A stretch of 64,000 nucleotides of DNA, taken from Sabulibacter ruber (GTDB taxonomy: Bacteria; Bacteroidota; Bacteroidia; Cytophagales; Hymenobacteraceae). A program made the translations under genes and the position numbers. Below the pieces are notes generated by a model. That model saw only the letters and a list, made by a program, of their open reading frames with translations. It was not told where the DNA came from and did not search any database. The stretch covers positions 186,001-250,000 of the forward strand of contig NZ_JAFFID010000005.1 of the NCBI RefSeq assembly GCF_017355955.1. Direction: 5' to 3'. This document shows, in pieces, positions 43,948-52,072 of the stretch; the stretch's first letter is position 1; the number at the start of each line of letters is the position of its first letter.

Positions 43948-44490
43948 TTAACGGTAGATGTGCTCACCACGGTTGGTGCGCCACTCATTCTCAAAGTATT
44001 CGGCATCTTCATGTGAGCGAGGAGTTACGCCCATCACAATATTTCCTTCTTTGATGCCAGACTCATACACTTTGGCTCTGTCTTCAGGAATTCCAGAACC
44101 TACCAGGGCGCCCAGCAAACCACCTGTAAGCCCACCAGCTCCGGCACCTGCCAAACCAGCTGCCAATGGACCGGCAATTACTAATCCCAGACCAGGCAGG
44201 GCAACAGAAGTACCAATAGCGGCAATGGCGCCTACAATGGCTCCTAAGGTACCACCAATGGCAGAACCTGCCCCGGCACCTTCCAGGGCTTTGCTGCCCA
44301 GTTCAGTGTCATTGTCACGGTTGTCTGCGAAGTGGCGCTTGCGGGCGTCATCGCTCATGATTACGTTGATATCATCTCTGCTGTATCCGCGGCTGTGTAG
44401 GGCGTTATACGCGCGCTCTGCGCTGTCTCTGTCTCTGAACATTCCCGTCATCATGCGGGAGTTGTGGGTGTTTCCAGTGTGATTTTCCAT
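43948..44490 (-). CDS. YflT-like general stress protein with glycine-zipper core
   Basis: A 180-residue protein. The N-terminal domain (about 14-55, MMTGMFRDRDSAERAYNALH, GYSRDDINVIM) fits the general stress protein 17M/YflT domain. A long Gly/Ala-rich hydrophobic stretch (about 70-130) with glycine-zipper pattern probably forms membrane-inserted helices. The end returns to a hydrophilic alpha/beta segment. These proteins appear in stress regulons; the biochemical activity is unknown. I chose the ATG at 44490; the frame continues 33 bp upstream without support. Confidence 0.85.
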   Translation of the reverse strand: MENHTGNTHNSRMMTGMFRDRDSAERAYNALHSRGYSRDDINVIMSDDARKRHFADNRDNDTELGSKALEGAGAGSAIGGTLGAIVGAIAAIGTSVALPGLGLVIAGPLAAGLAGAGAGGLTGGLLGALVGSGIPEDRAKVYESGIKEGNIVMGVTPRSHEDAEYFENEWRTNRGEHIYR

Positions 44491-44633
44491 AGTTCGATTT
44501 TTTCTACTTAGCAGGTGTAACATAGTGGTAATTGCTAGGGCCAGTCGCTAAACCGGCAACTGGCAATTAGACTATGATAAACGCATTTAATACGTATTAG
44601 TTACATGTACCCGCACTGTAGAAAACAGAAATA

Positions 44634-44650
44634 CCCGTGTTGGGCACGGG
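44634..44650. terminator. Short hairpin beyond the trypsin-like protease gene
   Basis: CCCGTG pairs with CACGGG. It sits just past IR38 copy 22 on the minus strand, with a few Ts following; a weak terminator candidate. Confidence 0.45.
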
Positions 44651-44688
44651 CGTTTCAATTGTATTTTTACCGAAAGAGCTTGAAAACG
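44651..44688. repeat. IR38 palindromic element, copy 22
   Basis: CGTTTCAATTGTATTTTTAC and CGAAAGAGCTTGAAAACG. It lies 13 bp beyond the minus-strand protease stop. Confidence 0.65.
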
Positions 44689-44701
44689 GGCCAGTTGAAT
44701 T

Positions 44702-45817
44702 TTAGTTATACACCTTTACCATGTACACAAAATCCTGCAATTTCTTCAATTGTTGCGGACGGCTGGTACCCGCCAGGTTGTTCACTTTAGGCAGGGAAAT
44801 AGGCTTAGGCAAACGGTGTTCTGGTAACTGCTCCAGCAGGGTGAGCAGGTAAGCCGATTTCACCGCGAAGGCGGCACCGTCTACCCCCAGCATTTTACCG
44901 CTGATCACCCCAATCATGTTGCCACGGTCATCCAGCAAAGGGCCGCCGCTGTTACCCGGGTTCAACGGAACCGAGATCTGGTAAGAAGCGGTATCGCCGT
45001 ACACACCGGAACGGGAGCTCAGCGTACCCTCACCAAACACGATGTCCTCTCTTGGGTAACCCAAGGTAAAGACGCGCTCACCCAGATCGCTTTCCTTTTG
45101 TTTGAACGAGTAAGGCAGCTTACCAAAACCGGTGAACGCAGTATCGGTCACGCGCAGCAGGGCCAGGTCACGCACTTGGTCTGAGTAGATTTCCTCTACT
45201 TTGTATTTGGTACCGCTCTTGTTCTCAATCATCAGCGAATCGGCGCCTTCAATCACGTGGTAGCTGGTCACGAAATAACCATCCGAGGTCAGCACGAAAC
45301 CGGTACCCGAGAACTGCCCCGGATTAACCGACGCGTTTTTAGGCGTGGTGGTACTGGAGCTCAGGATAGCGTTCTGCTTGCGTTTAAGGTCTTCCACCTC
45401 GCGGCGCAGTTCCACGTAGCGGGCGGTTTGCTGCTGGGTGGCTGAGCGCCACATTTCCATGCCCAGCAAACTGCTGAACACCGTGACAATAGCCACCGTA
45501 GCTGCCACCGCCATGGTAGCCGAGTACCGGCGCATGAAGATCTGGATGGGCGTTCTACGCCGCAACACCGGAGCCGCCGCAGGGGCTGCTTTCTGGTTTT
45601 CCTGTTGCCACGCCTGATGGTGTTGGTTCAGGCGGTCCCGGAGAGACTTCTGCTGGCCGTGGTTCTGCAGCGCGGCCGTGAACAGCTCCGCCTCCCGTAC
45701 GCGCTGGGCAAACACGGGGTCAGCAGCCATGCGCTCCTGCAGCTCTCTTTTCTCTGCCGAGGTCACCTGGTGCTGGTGGAAGCGTTCCAGTAATTCTAAT
45801 AGTTCTCTGTCACTCAT
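44702..45817 (-). CDS. Membrane-anchored trypsin-like serine protease with anti-sigma-like N-terminus
   Basis: A 371-residue protein. Residues 1-60 (MSDRELLELLERF, SAEKRELQERMAADPVF) resemble the cytosolic start of anti-sigma factors. A membrane segment lies near 97-120 (TMAVAATVAIVTVFSSLLG), then a short coiled coil and an S1-type protease domain in the periplasm. The catalytic triad is His187 (SYHVIEG), Asp217 (RDLALLRV) and Ser290 (GNSGGPL). No PDZ domain follows, unlike DegP. It lies 47 bp after an ECF-type sigma factor gene on the same strand. That suggests a sigma/anti-sigma pair in which the anti-sigma carries its own protease. The ATG at 45817 is preferred over upstream codons. Confidence 0.88.
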   Translation of the reverse strand: MSDRELLELLERFHQHQVTSAEKRELQERMAADPVFAQRVREAELFTAALQNHGQQKSLRDRLNQHHQAWQQENQKAAPAAAPVLRRRTPIQIFMRRYSATMAVAATVAIVTVFSSLLGMEMWRSATQQQTARYVELRREVEDLKRKQNAILSSSTTTPKNASVNPGQFSGTGFVLTSDGYFVTSYHVIEGADSLMIENKSGTKYKVEEIYSDQVRDLALLRVTDTAFTGFGKLPYSFKQKESDLGERVFTLGYPREDIVFGEGTLSSRSGVYGDTASYQISVPLNPGNSGGPLLDDRGNMIGVISGKMLGVDGAAFAVKSAYLLTLLEQLPEHRLPKPISLPKVNNLAGTSRPQQLKKLQDFVYMVKVYN

Positions 45818-45864
45818 ATATAGGTAGCATCCGCTTGCAGATGTCTTTTTATTTGTTGCCTTTC

Positions 45865-46446
45865 TCAAGAGGGCACCTGGTAGTCCAGGAAGAACAGTTT
45901 CTTAAGGCGCATGAGGCACTTGTACTTCTGGTTCTTGGCCGAGTCTACGTTGTTGTAGCCAAACTTCTCGGTGATCTCGGGCATGCCCATGCTTCTGAGG
46001 TAGAAATCTTCCAGCAGGGTTTTGCAGGGTTCCCCCAACTGACCCAGGGCATTGGCCATGGCCTCAAACTTCAGCTCATTCTGCTCAGCGCGTTCCACGT
46101 CATCTTCTACCTGCGGGGCCAACTCAGACTCGGTGTCTTCCACCATACCATGGCTAAAGCGGCTGCTTCTGGACAGCCGTTTCAGCCATAATCTCCTGCA
46201 GATGGAATACAGGTAGGTTTTGATCTGGCAGTTAAGTTCCAACTGGCCGGCCTTGATCTTCTCGTAGAATACAATCACCGCCTCCTGGAAAATATCTTTG
46301 GCATCATCCTCCGTCCCGCTGTTGCTCTGCACAAAGAACAACACCATGGGAAAATGGAGTTTGTATAACCTGCTCAGTGCCATGTCATCGTCCTGTAGAA
46401 TTCCTTCTATGATGGCCGCATCGGTCACTAGTGCCTTATGAATCAT
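45865..46446 (-). CDS. ECF-type RNA polymerase sigma factor
   Basis: A 193-residue sigma-70 family protein of ECF size. Region 2 includes LYKLHFPMVLFFV and the polymerase-binding stretch DAKDIFQEAVIVFYEKI. Region 4 is around LLEDFYLRSMGMPEITEKFG with a helix-turn-helix and SAKNQKYKCLMRLKKL. It would direct RNA polymerase to a small regulon. It starts at the ATG at 46446; a TTG 9 bp upstream is less likely. It is followed by the protease-type anti-sigma candidate, the usual gene order for ECF pairs. Confidence 0.9.
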   Translation of the reverse strand: MIHKALVTDAAIIEGILQDDDMALSRLYKLHFPMVLFFVQSNSGTEDDAKDIFQEAVIVFYEKIKAGQLELNCQIKTYLYSICRRLWLKRLSRSSRFSHGMVEDTESELAPQVEDDVERAEQNELKFEAMANALGQLGEPCKTLLEDFYLRSMGMPEITEKFGYNNVDSAKNQKYKCLMRLKKLFFLDYQVPS

Positions 46447-46585
46447 GCTTGTCAATTAATACAGTTTCAGCCATTTAGTAACCCACAGAAAAAAAATAAA
46501 AATTTTTTCAAAACCATGGGTTACCTCTGGTGGGGTAGTGGTATAAAGGTTCAAATTAACGCTAAAACCCTTAAAAAAAATTACA

Positions 46586-46825
46586 ATGAAAAAGGTATTT
46601 TCTCTTGCCCTGGTAGCTGGTATGTTCGCTTTCGCTTCTTGCGAGTCTAAGCCTGCTGAAGGAACTGAAGGAGCTGCTGGAACTGAAGCTACTTCTACTG
46701 AAGGTGCTACTGGTACTGAAGGTGCTGCTACTACTGACACTACTGGAACTGCAACTGGTACTGACACCACTGCTACTACTACTGACTCTACTGCCGCTAC
46801 TACCGGTACTACTACTGCTCAGTAA
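46586..46825 (+). CDS. Small Thr/Ala/Gly-rich lipoprotein
   Basis: A 79-residue protein with a good lipoprotein signal (MKKVFSLALVAGMFAFASC, Cys19). The remaining 60 residues are low complexity, made of Thr, Ala, Gly, Glu, then Asp and Thr (GTEGAAGTEATSTEGATG). No domain is recognised. The DNA is built of ACTGGTACT-like repeats with T-ending codons, unlike the GC-richer neighbours. It is divergent from the sigma factor, 139 bp away, so it might belong to that regulon (speculation). The signal peptide and the following terminator support a real gene. Confidence 0.8.
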   Translation: MKKVFSLALVAGMFAFASCESKPAEGTEGAAGTEATSTEGATGTEGAATTDTTGTATGTDTTATTTDSTAATTGTTTAQ

Positions 46826-46862
46826 TTTGTCGTGTGCGAGAGCACACTTCCAAGTACAAGAT

Positions 46863-46900
46863 AAAACGTCTCTTACATTTGTGAGAGACGTTTTCTTTTT
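46863..46900 (+). terminator. Terminator of the small lipoprotein gene
   Basis: AAAACGTCTCT pairs with AGAGACGTTTT around TACATTTGTG, then T-rich sequence. Confidence 0.9.
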
Positions 46901-46906
46901 CAGGGG

Positions 46907-46952
46907 AGTCCGTTTTAGACCTGTTTTCTGTAAACCAGGCCTAAAACGGACT
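46907..46952. repeat. IR38 palindromic element, copy 23, with extended stem
   Basis: AGTCCGTTTTAGACCTG opposite CAGGCCTAAAACGGACT, around TTTTCTGTAAAC: a stem of about 17 bp with one mismatch. It lies 14 bp beyond the minus-strand proline dehydrogenase stop. Confidence 0.9.
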
Positions 46953-46965
46953 TTTTAGGTTTAGT

Positions 46966-48147
46966 TTATCTTTTTCTGCGGCGTTCCAGTTCCCGTTTCA
47001 CCAAGGTGAACTCGCGGCTGCTCTGGCCGGCAATGGCGGTATTCTCATCGGCGCGGCGCAACAGGTAAGGCATTACAGCCTCAACCGGACCATAAGGTAC
47101 ATATTTTGCCACGTTATAGCCAGCGTGCGCCAGGTTATATGATAAGTTGTCGCTCATGCCTAGTAGCTGGGCGAAGTACACGCGCTCATCGTTGGGCTGA
47201 ATGCCGTGTTTCTCCATCAGGTCCATGAGCACGTAGCAGCTGCGCTCGTTGTGGGTACCGGCACAGATGGCAATGCGGTCAATGCGTTCAATGCAGTAGA
47301 GGAGGGCCTCATCGTACAGGGAATCTGTGGCTTCTTTGCTGGGGTTGATGGGGTTTTGATACCCGTTCTGCTGCGCCACCCGGCCTTCTTTCTCCATGTA
47401 GGCACCGCGCACCAGTTTGCCGCCCAGGTAATAGCCGTGTTTCCTGGCCCGCTCGTAGTCGCGTTGGATTACCTCCAGGCGGTCGTGGCGGTAGAGTTGG
47501 TAGGTGTTGTACACAATGGGGCGCTCCTGGTTGTAGAGCTCCATCATGTCTATGCAGAGTTGGTCAATGGTTTCCTGCAGCCAGCTTTCCTCGGCGTCAA
47601 TGAACACGCGCACGCCATGCTCAAAGGCGCGTTGGCAGATGGCTTTCACGCGGGCCCGTACCCGGCCAAAGGCGGCTTTCTCCGCTGAGGTCAGCTCCTG
47701 ATCGGTCTGGGCTTTGGCCAGTAAGCCAGAATCGGCTACGCCGGTTACCTTAAACACGCTGAAGGGAATGTGGTTGGAGGTGGCGGCCATCTCAATGGTG
47801 GCGATGATCTCCTGCACGGTATGGTCAAAGCTGGCCTCGTTGCTTTCGCCTTCCACGGAGTAGTCCAGGATGGTCCCGATGCCCGATCTGCCCAGCTTTT
47901 CAATGGTGGGCCGGCATTCCTGGATGGTCTCGCCGCCGCAAAACTGTTCAAAAATGGTTTTCTTGATCAAGCCTTTCACCGGCAGGTTCCAGCCCAGGGC
48001 TTTCTTCATCATGCCGCCTCCCATTTTCACCAGGGAGTTGTTGTTCATGGCCGCGAAAAGGAGGTAGGTCTTGTAAAGTTCTGAATCTGATTTATCAGCA
48101 AACGCAATAGCGGTATCTTCAAAGGAAACTTTTGGTGCAGGATTCAT
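46966..48147 (-). CDS. Proline dehydrogenase
   Basis: A 393-residue flavoenzyme oxidising proline to pyrroline-5-carboxylate and passing electrons to the respiratory chain. The (beta/alpha)8 fold pieces are GTILDYSVEGE, VFKVTGVA, RVFIDAEESW, the FAD site KLVRGAYMEKE, CAGTHNERS, and the substrate-binding YLLRRADENTA with its Arg pair. It is a stand-alone enzyme, not fused to P5C dehydrogenase. It is divergent from the DAHP synthase gene with 116 bp between them. Confidence 0.95.
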   Translation of the reverse strand: MNPAPKVSFEDTAIAFADKSDSELYKTYLLFAAMNNNSLVKMGGGMMKKALGWNLPVKGLIKKTIFEQFCGGETIQECRPTIEKLGRSGIGTILDYSVEGESNEASFDHTVQEIIATIEMAATSNHIPFSVFKVTGVADSGLLAKAQTDQELTSAEKAAFGRVRARVKAICQRAFEHGVRVFIDAEESWLQETIDQLCIDMMELYNQERPIVYNTYQLYRHDRLEVIQRDYERARKHGYYLGGKLVRGAYMEKEGRVAQQNGYQNPINPSKEATDSLYDEALLYCIERIDRIAICAGTHNERSCYVLMDLMEKHGIQPNDERVYFAQLLGMSDNLSYNLAHAGYNVAKYVPYGPVEAVMPYLLRRADENTAIAGQSSREFTLVKRELERRRKR

Positions 48148-48199
48148 ATATTAGGTGCTACAATTAAGCGCTGCAAAGATAACGTAAAAACGGTTGTTA

Positions 48200-48240
48200 G
48201 TTGTTTCTTGGCCGGTTTTCAAAAAAAGCCTTTAAAACAG
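48200..48240. repeat. IR38 palindromic element, copy 24
   Basis: TTGTTTCTTGGCCGGTTTTC and AAGCCTTTAAAACAG. It lies in the divergent promoter region, 24 bp before the DAHP synthase ATG. Confidence 0.65.
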
Positions 48241-48263
48241 CTAATCGCCTCAAACGCAAAGCC

Positions 48264-49346
48264 ATGGAACGGAAAAAGGAACGCAATTATTTTCACCAGC
48301 TGAGTAAGCTGCGCCGCAGACCATTGGCCATTGCCGGGCCTTGCAGCGCCGAAACCCTGGAGCAGGTCTTGGAGACCGCCCGCCAATTGAAAGACCTGCA
48401 GGTAGACATTTTCAGGGCCGGAGTCTGGAAGCCGCGGTCCAAGCCGGGCAATTTTGAAGGCGTGGGTACCGAGGGCATGAAGTGGCTGCACGAGGTTAGG
48501 CAGCAGTACGGCATGCCGGTAGCCACCGAGGTAGCCAAACCGCACCACGTGGAAATAGCCCTGCGGCACAACATTGACGTGCTCTGGATTGGCGCCCGCA
48601 CCACCGTGAACCCCTTTGATGTGCAGGAACTGGCCGAAGCCCTGCGCGGAACCCATGTGCCCGTGATGGTGAAGAACCCCGTTAACCCAGACCTTTCGCT
48701 TTGGGCCGGGGCCATTGAGCGGCTGTGGGCCGTGGGCGTGCAGGATGTGGCGGCCATCCATCGCGGCTTCTCTACGTATGAGCCCACCCAGTACCGCAAC
48801 GTGCCGCTCTGGCAAATTCCCATCCAGCTCAAAGGTCTGTACCCAAGTTTGCCGGTGGTGGTGGATCCCAGCCACATCGGGGGAAACCCAGAGTTGATTT
48901 TGCCTCTTTCCCAAAAAGGCCTGGATCTGGACTTTGAAGGAGTCATGATTGAAACGCACCCAAGCCCCACCGAGGCGCTGTCTGACAGCGAGCAGCAAAT
49001 CACGCCCTCGGTTTTAGGCGAGATCCTGGAGAAACTGCAGGTGCGTAGCCTGCCTGATGCCGCTTTCATCAGCCGTACCGAAGAACTGCGCCAGAAAATT
49101 GACCGCGCCGACCGAGAAATCATTGAAGCCCTGGCCCGCCGCATGCGCCTGGTGGAGAAGATTGGCGAAGACAAAAAGGAAAACAACATTGCCGTGCTGC
49201 AACCCGACCGCTGGAAAAGCATTTTTGAGACCCGCAAAGAATGGGCGCGGCAAATGAACGTGAACCCTCAGTTTGCGGCTGAGCTTTATGAGCTGATCCA
49301 TCTGGAGTCCATCAGGCTGCAGACCGAGATTGTGGAAGGCGAGTAG
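48264..49346 (+). CDS. Bifunctional DAHP synthase / chorismate mutase
   Basis: A 360-residue fusion. Residues about 1-265 are a type I-beta (KDO8P-like) 3-deoxy-7-phosphoheptulonate synthase: AGPCSAE, RAGVWKPRSKPGNFEGVG, KNPVNPDLSLWAGAIERL, DPSHIGG. Residues about 268-360 are a type II (AroQ) chorismate mutase: ELRQKIDRADREIIEALARR. DAHP synthase is the first step of the shikimate pathway; chorismate mutase leads to Phe and Tyr, and the fused domain often serves as a feedback sensor. The ATG at 48264 is preferred over a frame extension back to 48201, which would run through IR38 copy 24. It is followed by aroB and aroA on the same strand. Confidence 0.94.
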   Translation: MERKKERNYFHQLSKLRRRPLAIAGPCSAETLEQVLETARQLKDLQVDIFRAGVWKPRSKPGNFEGVGTEGMKWLHEVRQQYGMPVATEVAKPHHVEIALRHNIDVLWIGARTTVNPFDVQELAEALRGTHVPVMVKNPVNPDLSLWAGAIERLWAVGVQDVAAIHRGFSTYEPTQYRNVPLWQIPIQLKGLYPSLPVVVDPSHIGGNPELILPLSQKGLDLDFEGVMIETHPSPTEALSDSEQQITPSVLGEILEKLQVRSLPDAAFISRTEELRQKIDRADREIIEALARRMRLVEKIGEDKKENNIAVLQPDRWKSIFETRKEWARQMNVNPQFAAELYELIHLESIRLQTEIVEGE

Positions 49347-49497
49347 GCTTTGGAAGAGAAATGAAAGCTTTTGCCATCTAATTACAATGTTGAGAGTATC
49401 TTGCGGTATTCTTTTGCAGAATGTCGGCCGTAGGGGGAACATTTCTGAAGTTTTTCCTTTGAACTGGCCCAGACATTCCCTTCTTTAGAGCATCAAC

Positions 49498-49537
49498 CTG
49501 TTTTGGGGCTGTTTTCAAGAAATCGGCCGCAAAACAG
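49498..49537. repeat. IR38 palindromic element, copy 25
   Basis: CTGTTTTGGGGCTGTTTTC then GAAATCGGCCGCAAAACAG: matched outer arms CTGTTTT / AAAACAG. It sits between the DAHP synthase and aroB, 17 bp before the aroB start. Confidence 0.85.
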
Positions 49538-49554
49538 CTTTAACTGAAAGTACA

Positions 49555-50595
49555 TTGACCGAAGAAATATTCATTGGGCAGGAAGCCGTAAGCCAGCTGC
49601 AGGAGTTGCTGCAGAACCGGGCTTTCAAGAAGACGGTGGTGCTGGTAGACGAGAACACGCACCGGCACTGCTATCCGCTGCTGAAACCGTATCTGCCCCA
49701 GAACCATCATGTGGTCCAGATCCAGAGCGGCGAGGAAAACAAGAACCTGGCTACCTGTGAACACGTTTGGCGTGAACTCACCGAGCAGGGCCTGGATCGC
49801 TGGAGCTTGCTGGTGAACCTGGGCGGCGGCGTTCTCACAGATTTAGGCGGTTTCTGCGCTAGTCTCTATAAACGCGGCATCAAGTTCGTGAACGTGCCCA
49901 CCACGCTCTTGTCGCAGGTAGATGCCAGCGTGGGCGGTAAAACCGGCGTGGACTTCATGGGTTTTAAAAACCACATCGGGGTGTTCCAGGAGCCGCTGGC
50001 GGTGCTGGTGAATCCTGAGTTTCTGAAAACCTTGGACCTGCGTCAGATGAAATCCGGCTACGCCGAAGTGATCAAGCACTGGCTCATCATGGATGCCGAC
50101 AAGTTCTTTGAGCAGCGCTACATAGGCTTGTTCACCGAGGACTGGACTGACCTCATCCGCCATTCCATTGACATCAAAAGCCGGGTGGTGACTGCTGACC
50201 CATTGGAGAACGGCCTTCGCAAAATCCTGAACTTCGGGCACACCATCGGCCACGCGGTGGAGAGCTTCTACCTGGAGAAACCGGGCCAGATGCTGTTACA
50301 CGGCGAGGCCATTGCCGTAGGTATGATCTGTGAGGCCTGGCTTTCGGTGCAGCACCAGTTGTTGTCACCGGAGGAACTGAGCCAAATTGAGACGTTCATT
50401 ACGTCCATTTACGAGAAAGTAAAACTGCCCGAGGCAGACGTGCAGGCTATCAGCCAACTGTGCCTGCATGATAAAAAGAACAGCGGCGCCACCATCAACT
50501 GCACGCTGTTGCAGAAGATAGGGGAGGCCGTGTATGACAGACCTATCACTTTAAGCGAGGTGCAGAGTGCCTTGCGCTATTACCAGTTACTATGA
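49555..50595 (+). CDS. aroB: 3-dehydroquinate synthase
   Basis: A 346-residue NAD- and metal-dependent enzyme converting DAHP to 3-dehydroquinate. Visible are the NAD site in NLGGGVLTDLGGF, then VPTTLLSQVDASVGGKTGVD, and the metal ligands Glu in SGYAEVIKHW, His in FGHTIGHAVE and His in HGEAIAVGM. The likely start is TTG at 49555: no ATG precedes the conserved EEIFIGQEA region. The stop overlaps the aroA start as ATGA, so translation is coupled. An IR38 copy lies just upstream in the leader. Confidence 0.93.
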   Translation: MTEEIFIGQEAVSQLQELLQNRAFKKTVVLVDENTHRHCYPLLKPYLPQNHHVVQIQSGEENKNLATCEHVWRELTEQGLDRWSLLVNLGGGVLTDLGGFCASLYKRGIKFVNVPTTLLSQVDASVGGKTGVDFMGFKNHIGVFQEPLAVLVNPEFLKTLDLRQMKSGYAEVIKHWLIMDADKFFEQRYIGLFTEDWTDLIRHSIDIKSRVVTADPLENGLRKILNFGHTIGHAVESFYLEKPGQMLLHGEAIAVGMICEAWLSVQHQLLSPEELSQIETFITSIYEKVKLPEADVQAISQLCLHDKKNSGATINCTLLQKIGEAVYDRPITLSEVQSALRYYQLL

Positions 50596-51830
50596 TTTCA
50601 GCTGCTGCCGTGCGCGTGTCGCACCCAACGGGCGTGGTGCGCGGGCGCGTGACCTTGCCTGCCTCCAAAAGCGAAGCCAACCGGGCCCTTATCATCCGGG
50701 CTTTATCGGGGAAAGATTTCCCTATTCATAACCTGTCAGATGCCAATGACACCCAGCTCCTGAACCGGCTGCTTTCCACGCCCGCCGGCGAAGAAGTAAG
50801 CGCCGAGGATGCGGGTACCGTCATGCGTTTCCTGACCGCCTACTATGCCGCCACGGGCCAGAAACTGGTGCTCACCGGTACCCCTCGCATGTGCCAGCGC
50901 CCCATCGGGGTTTTGGTAGATGCCCTACGTCAGTTAGGCGCCCAGATTGAATACCTAGGTCAGGAAGGCTATCCGCCCATGAGAATGAACGGCTTTGAAC
51001 CCAGTGGCACCAATCAATTGACCGTCCGTTCCGACATCAGCAGCCAGTACATCTCGGCCTTGCTTATGATTGGCCCGTTGTTGCCGGACGGGTTGGAACT
51101 GACCCTGGAAGGAAAAATCAGCTCAGAGCCCTATATAAGGATGACTCTGGCTCAGATGGCGCATTTTGGCGTGCAGGCCACCTTTGAAGGGCAGAAGATC
51201 TCCGTGCCTAAGCAGGAATACCAGGCCAAAGAATACACCGTGGAGTCTGACTGGTCAGCGGCCAGTTACTGGTACAGCATCGCGGCCTTGGCCAGGGAAG
51301 CAGACTTGTTTTTGCCTGCCCTCCGGAACGATTCTCTGCAAGGCGATAGCGTGTTGCCTACGCTCATGGCTCCGTTTGGCGTGCAGACACAGTTCACCCC
51401 CGAGGGCGTGCAACTGACCAAGCAGCCGGTGCAGGAACAGTTGGAGCGCATTGATTTCTTTGCCTGTCCAGACCTGGCCCAGACCGTTGCTGCGCTGGCC
51501 GCTGGCTTGAAAGTAGAAGTAGAGATGACCGGCCTGGAAAGCCTCCGCATAAAAGAAACCGACCGTATTGCTGCCCTTCAGGCAGAACTGGTGAAAGTAG
51601 GAGCCGAGTTAAAGGAAACAGAGCCCGACGTTTTCAAGGTCTTTTTAACAAATCAGCCCGAAAACGAGGCTTCCATCCACACCTATGAAGACCACCGCAT
51701 GGCCATGGCTTTCGCACCCTTGGCCTTGAAACAGCCGTTGGTGATTGAAGAACCCAAGGTAGTTCGTAAATCCTACCCCAGGTATTGGGATGAACTCCAA
51801 AAGGCAGATTTTAAGGTAGAGGAATTGTAG
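50592..51830 (+). CDS. aroA: 3-phosphoshikimate 1-carboxyvinyltransferase (EPSP synthase)
   Basis: A 412-residue enzyme joining PEP to shikimate-3-phosphate. Visible are LPASKSEANRALI at residues about 23-35, the AEDAGTVMRFL and TGTPRMCQRPIGVLVDAL motifs, SDISSQYISALLM, ESDWSAASYW, and ESLRIKETDRI. Near the C-terminus YEDHRMAMAFAPLAL and the terminal VVRKSYPRYWDEL complete the fold. Start ATG overlaps the aroB stop. Residues about 347-358 (VFKVFLTNQPEN) are encoded by a sequence that matches the IR38 repeat, in a loop before the EDHRMA motif. Confidence 0.96.
   Translation: MISAAAVRVSHPTGVVRGRVTLPASKSEANRALIIRALSGKDFPIHNLSDANDTQLLNRLLSTPAGEEVSAEDAGTVMRFLTAYYAATGQKLVLTGTPRMCQRPIGVLVDALRQLGAQIEYLGQEGYPPMRMNGFEPSGTNQLTVRSDISSQYISALLMIGPLLPDGLELTLEGKISSEPYIRMTLAQMAHFGVQATFEGQKISVPKQEYQAKEYTVESDWSAASYWYSIAALAREADLFLPALRNDSLQGDSVLPTLMAPFGVQTQFTPEGVQLTKQPVQEQLERIDFFACPDLAQTVAALAAGLKVEVEMTGLESLRIKETDRIAALQAELVKVGAELKETEPDVFKVFLTNQPENEASIHTYEDHRMAMAFAPLALKQPLVIEEPKVVRKSYPRYWDELQKADFKVEEL
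51629..51666. repeat. IR38-like element inside aroA, copy 26
   Basis: CGTTTTCAAGGTCTTTTTAAC and AATCAGCCCGAAAACG: 7-bp perfect outer arms and an inner right half like the intergenic copies. It is wholly in frame within the coding sequence. Confidence 0.6.
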
Positions 51831-51840
51831 TTTTTTCCGC

Positions 51841-51886
51841 CAAAAAGCAGAAGGTCCCACATTTGTTTGGGGCCTTCTGCTTTTTG
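51841..51886 (+). terminator. Terminator of the aro genes
   Basis: CAAAAAGCAGAAGG pairs with CCTTCTGCTTTTTG, 10 bp after the aroA stop. Bidirectional. Confidence 0.9.
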
Positions 51887-52072
51887 ACTTGAAATGTCTC
51901 TTTAAAGAAAGCAGACCTGCATTTATAGCTACTTACTTGTAAGTAGAACATGACTTTTTTTATTCAGATTTCAAGTATTATATTGTACTGCGGGTTTGAA
52001 TATGAACTTTTCTAATAGTGGGTTCGTTTTATTGTTAGATGATCATTCATCAACGCAACTAAAACTACAACT

